The notes below the pieces were generated by a model. The model saw only the letters and a list, made by a program, of their open reading frames with translations, had not been told where the DNA came from and did not search any database. The position numbers were made by a program, and so were the translations under genes. A stretch of DNA of 34,029 nucleotides from Alphaproteobacteria bacterium (GTDB lineage: Bacteria > Pseudomonadota > Alphaproteobacteria > Micavibrionales > Micavibrionaceae): positions 1 to 34,029 of the forward strand of contig JAUHXT010000017.1 of NCBI GenBank assembly GCA_030426925.1, written 5' to 3'. Shown in pieces: positions 32,685 through 34,029 of the stretch (the first letter of the stretch is position 1; each line of letters starts with the position of its first letter).

Positions 32685-33881
32685 TTATTCGGCCGCGCGG
32701 CTTAGGTCCTGATGCTGTGAAAAACTAACGTAGCTGCTTTGCAGCAGTTCGGCATACACATTGAGTGTCTGATCGGCCATGACGTCGCGGGTGAAGTATT
32801 GCGCGATATGCGACATGGCGCGTGTGGCCAGAATAGCGCGCTGTGTCGGGTTCAGGGACAGGGCTTCGTTAATTGCTTCGGACAGAACCTTGGAATCATT
32901 GGGGGGAATTAGCCAGCCGGTTTCCCCGCGCAGGATTGTTTCCTGCGCCCCGCCGTGGTCGGTTGCAATAATCGGACGTCCCATGGCCTGCGCTTCCACA
33001 GGGATGCGACCGAACCCTTCCGGGTCAGTGGAAGCAGATACCACGACGGCAGACAGCATGTAGGCGGCCGGCATGTCATTACAATGTGGGATAATCCGTA
33101 CACGGCCTTCCAGGTTTTTATCACGGATGGCAGTTTCCAGTTCTTCCAGATATTCTTTTCTTCCCTGATGATCGCCGATAATAATGCAGAATACATCCTT
33201 GTTGGGCAGACGCGCCATGGCATCAATTAAAACCAGTTGTCCTTTCCAGCGGGTCAGACGTCCGGGCATCATCACGATGCTGGCTTCGTCCGGAATACGC
33301 CATTCGCGAGACAAGTTAATAACCCGGTCCGGCGTGACGGCTGTCGGATGGAATTTTTCGATGGCAATGCCGCGGTGAATGACACGGATTTTCTGCGGGT
33401 CTATTTTATAATGATGACGTATGTAATCAGCCACGTAATGGGAAATCGCAATTACGCGGTCCCCTTTTGCGATGGAAGAATTGTAAAAACGTTTGGCTTC
33501 GCTTTGTATATTATATGGTGCGTGGCAAGTTGTTACAAAATGCGTTTTGGTCGCCTGGCAAGCTTTATACGCGCTCCATGCCGGTGCGCGGGAACGGGCA
33601 TGGACAATATCGGCGTTATACTTGCTGATCAGGGCTTTCAGGCGGTGGATGTTGTTCCACATCACGATCGGATTTTTGGAATGAACAGGCATATTGATGT
33701 GGGTGGCGCCAGCACGCGCCAGTTCATGCACACGGTTGCCGCCATTTGACACGACGATGGATTTTGCGCCGGAGCGCACCAGTTCCGCAGCGATATCAAT
33801 GCAGCCCTGTTCGGCACCGCCCGCGCTCAGTTCGGGGATGACCTGTATGACTACGGGTTGTTTTTGACTTGAGCTATTCAT
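32685..33881 (-). CDS. Glycosyltransferase family 4 protein
   Basis: A 398-residue retaining GT-B glycosyltransferase. The N-terminal acceptor domain starts with IQVIPELSAGGAE (12-24). The C-terminal donor domain has PGRLTRWKGQ (206-215; R208 and K213 contact the nucleotide diphosphate) and the E-x7-E motif EGFGRIPVE (288-296). It is the first gene of a two-gene leftward unit with the GT9 gene. Together they suggest synthesis of LPS core, capsule or another surface polysaccharide. It is divergent from a partial hydrolase gene across about 95 bp. Donor and acceptor sugars are not predictable. Confidence 0.94.
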   Translation of the reverse strand: MNSSSQKQPVVIQVIPELSAGGAEQGCIDIAAELVRSGAKSIVVSNGGNRVHELARAGATHINMPVHSKNPIVMWNNIHRLKALISKYNADIVHARSRAPAWSAYKACQATKTHFVTTCHAPYNIQSEAKRFYNSSIAKGDRVIAISHYVADYIRHHYKIDPQKIRVIHRGIAIEKFHPTAVTPDRVINLSREWRIPDEASIVMMPGRLTRWKGQLVLIDAMARLPNKDVFCIIIGDHQGRKEYLEELETAIRDKNLEGRVRIIPHCNDMPAAYMLSAVVVSASTDPEGFGRIPVEAQAMGRPIIATDHGGAQETILRGETGWLIPPNDSKVLSEAINEALSLNPTQRAILATRAMSHIAQYFTRDVMADQTLNVYAELLQSSYVSFSQHQDLSRAAE

Positions 33882-33976
33882 GTCTGTTTGAAATCATAGG
33901 ATATTAAAACTTCCAAATGTCATAGCACAGGGAAGCCAAAACGAAAAGAAAATCAAGGCAAGATCAGGAGTGAAAT

Positions 33977-34029
33977 ATGACGCAATATCTGGACCGTGGC
34001 GGTAAGCCCAAACTGGCTTATGACTTTAC
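33977..34029 (+). CDS. Start of a gene, possible alpha/beta hydrolase, truncated by the window edge
   Basis: AGGAG at 33966-33970 lies six bases before an ATG, and the frame stays open to the edge. The 17 visible residues, MTQYLDRGGKPKLAYDF, resemble the first strand of alpha/beta-fold hydrolases (Y-L-x-R-x-G-x-x-L-A-Y). This is too short for a firm assignment. Confidence 0.45.
   Translation, partial: MTQYLDRGGKPKLAYDF

Overview
The window is a compact, mostly housekeeping segment of a bacterial chromosome with roughly balanced GC. Gene content points to an alphaproteobacterium: hslV/hslU with an inserted gene, a HisN-type (IMPase-fold) histidinol-phosphatase instead of the enterobacterial HisB-N phosphatase, an NDUFA9-type epimerase, a secreted DUF1223 thioredoxin-like protein, surA next to rsmA, and a helical-N-terminus GGDEF protein common in that class. 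A Micavibrio/Rhodospirillales-like lineage is possible, but the sequence alone does not settle it. I see no rRNA, tRNA, CRISPR array, insertion sequence, integrase, prophage or plasmid gene.

Layout. 1-2081: an edge-truncated secreted protein, an Smr-domain protein and an exported M23 peptidase. 2186-5909: an unrecognised 418-residue protein facing an hslV - methyltransferase - hslU run. 6053-7389: a TerC membrane protein and a small orphan. 7391-16076: histidine biosynthesis in three blocks. hisD-hisN-hisCB runs leftward; hisCB is one ORF joining histidinol-phosphate aminotransferase to imidazoleglycerol-phosphate dehydratase. hisH runs rightward with a GNAT gene. hisA-hisF-hisE runs leftward. 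A divergent pirin/LysR pair sits between the blocks. hisG and hisI are not in the window. 16124-18823: HIT protein, an unknown and ComM/YifB. 18921-20863: two translationally coupled low-complexity orphans running into a CDP-alcohol phosphatidyltransferase-fold protein whose catalytic motif is degenerate. 20969-25969: LprI-like periplasmic protein, LOG-family protein, diguanylate cyclase and UvrD/PcrA helicase. 25985-30396: DUF1223 protein, NDUFA9-like protein, SurA-like chaperone, RsmA and Gmk. 30471-34029: SDR, ArsR-type regulator, two glycosyltransferases probably acting on surface polysaccharide or LPS, and the start of a probable alpha/beta hydrolase.

Working together: HisA, HisH and HisF make imidazoleglycerol phosphate; HisCB performs dehydration and transamination; HisN and HisD finish histidine. 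HisE acts earlier, on phosphoribosyl-ATP. HslV and HslU form the ATP-dependent protease. SurA and the glycosyltransferases serve the envelope.

Genes are packed tightly. No gene-free stretch exceeds about 210 bp; the longest are 17089-17296, 31248-31437, 22484-22629 and 5910-6052. Several convergent pairs overlap at their stop codons. I found no clear new multi-gene defence or mobile system. The best leads are the HisC-HisB fusion, the membrane-anchored methyltransferase between hslV and hslU, the motif-degenerate CDP-alcohol transferase beside two orphan genes, and a palindrome between hisD and hisH.
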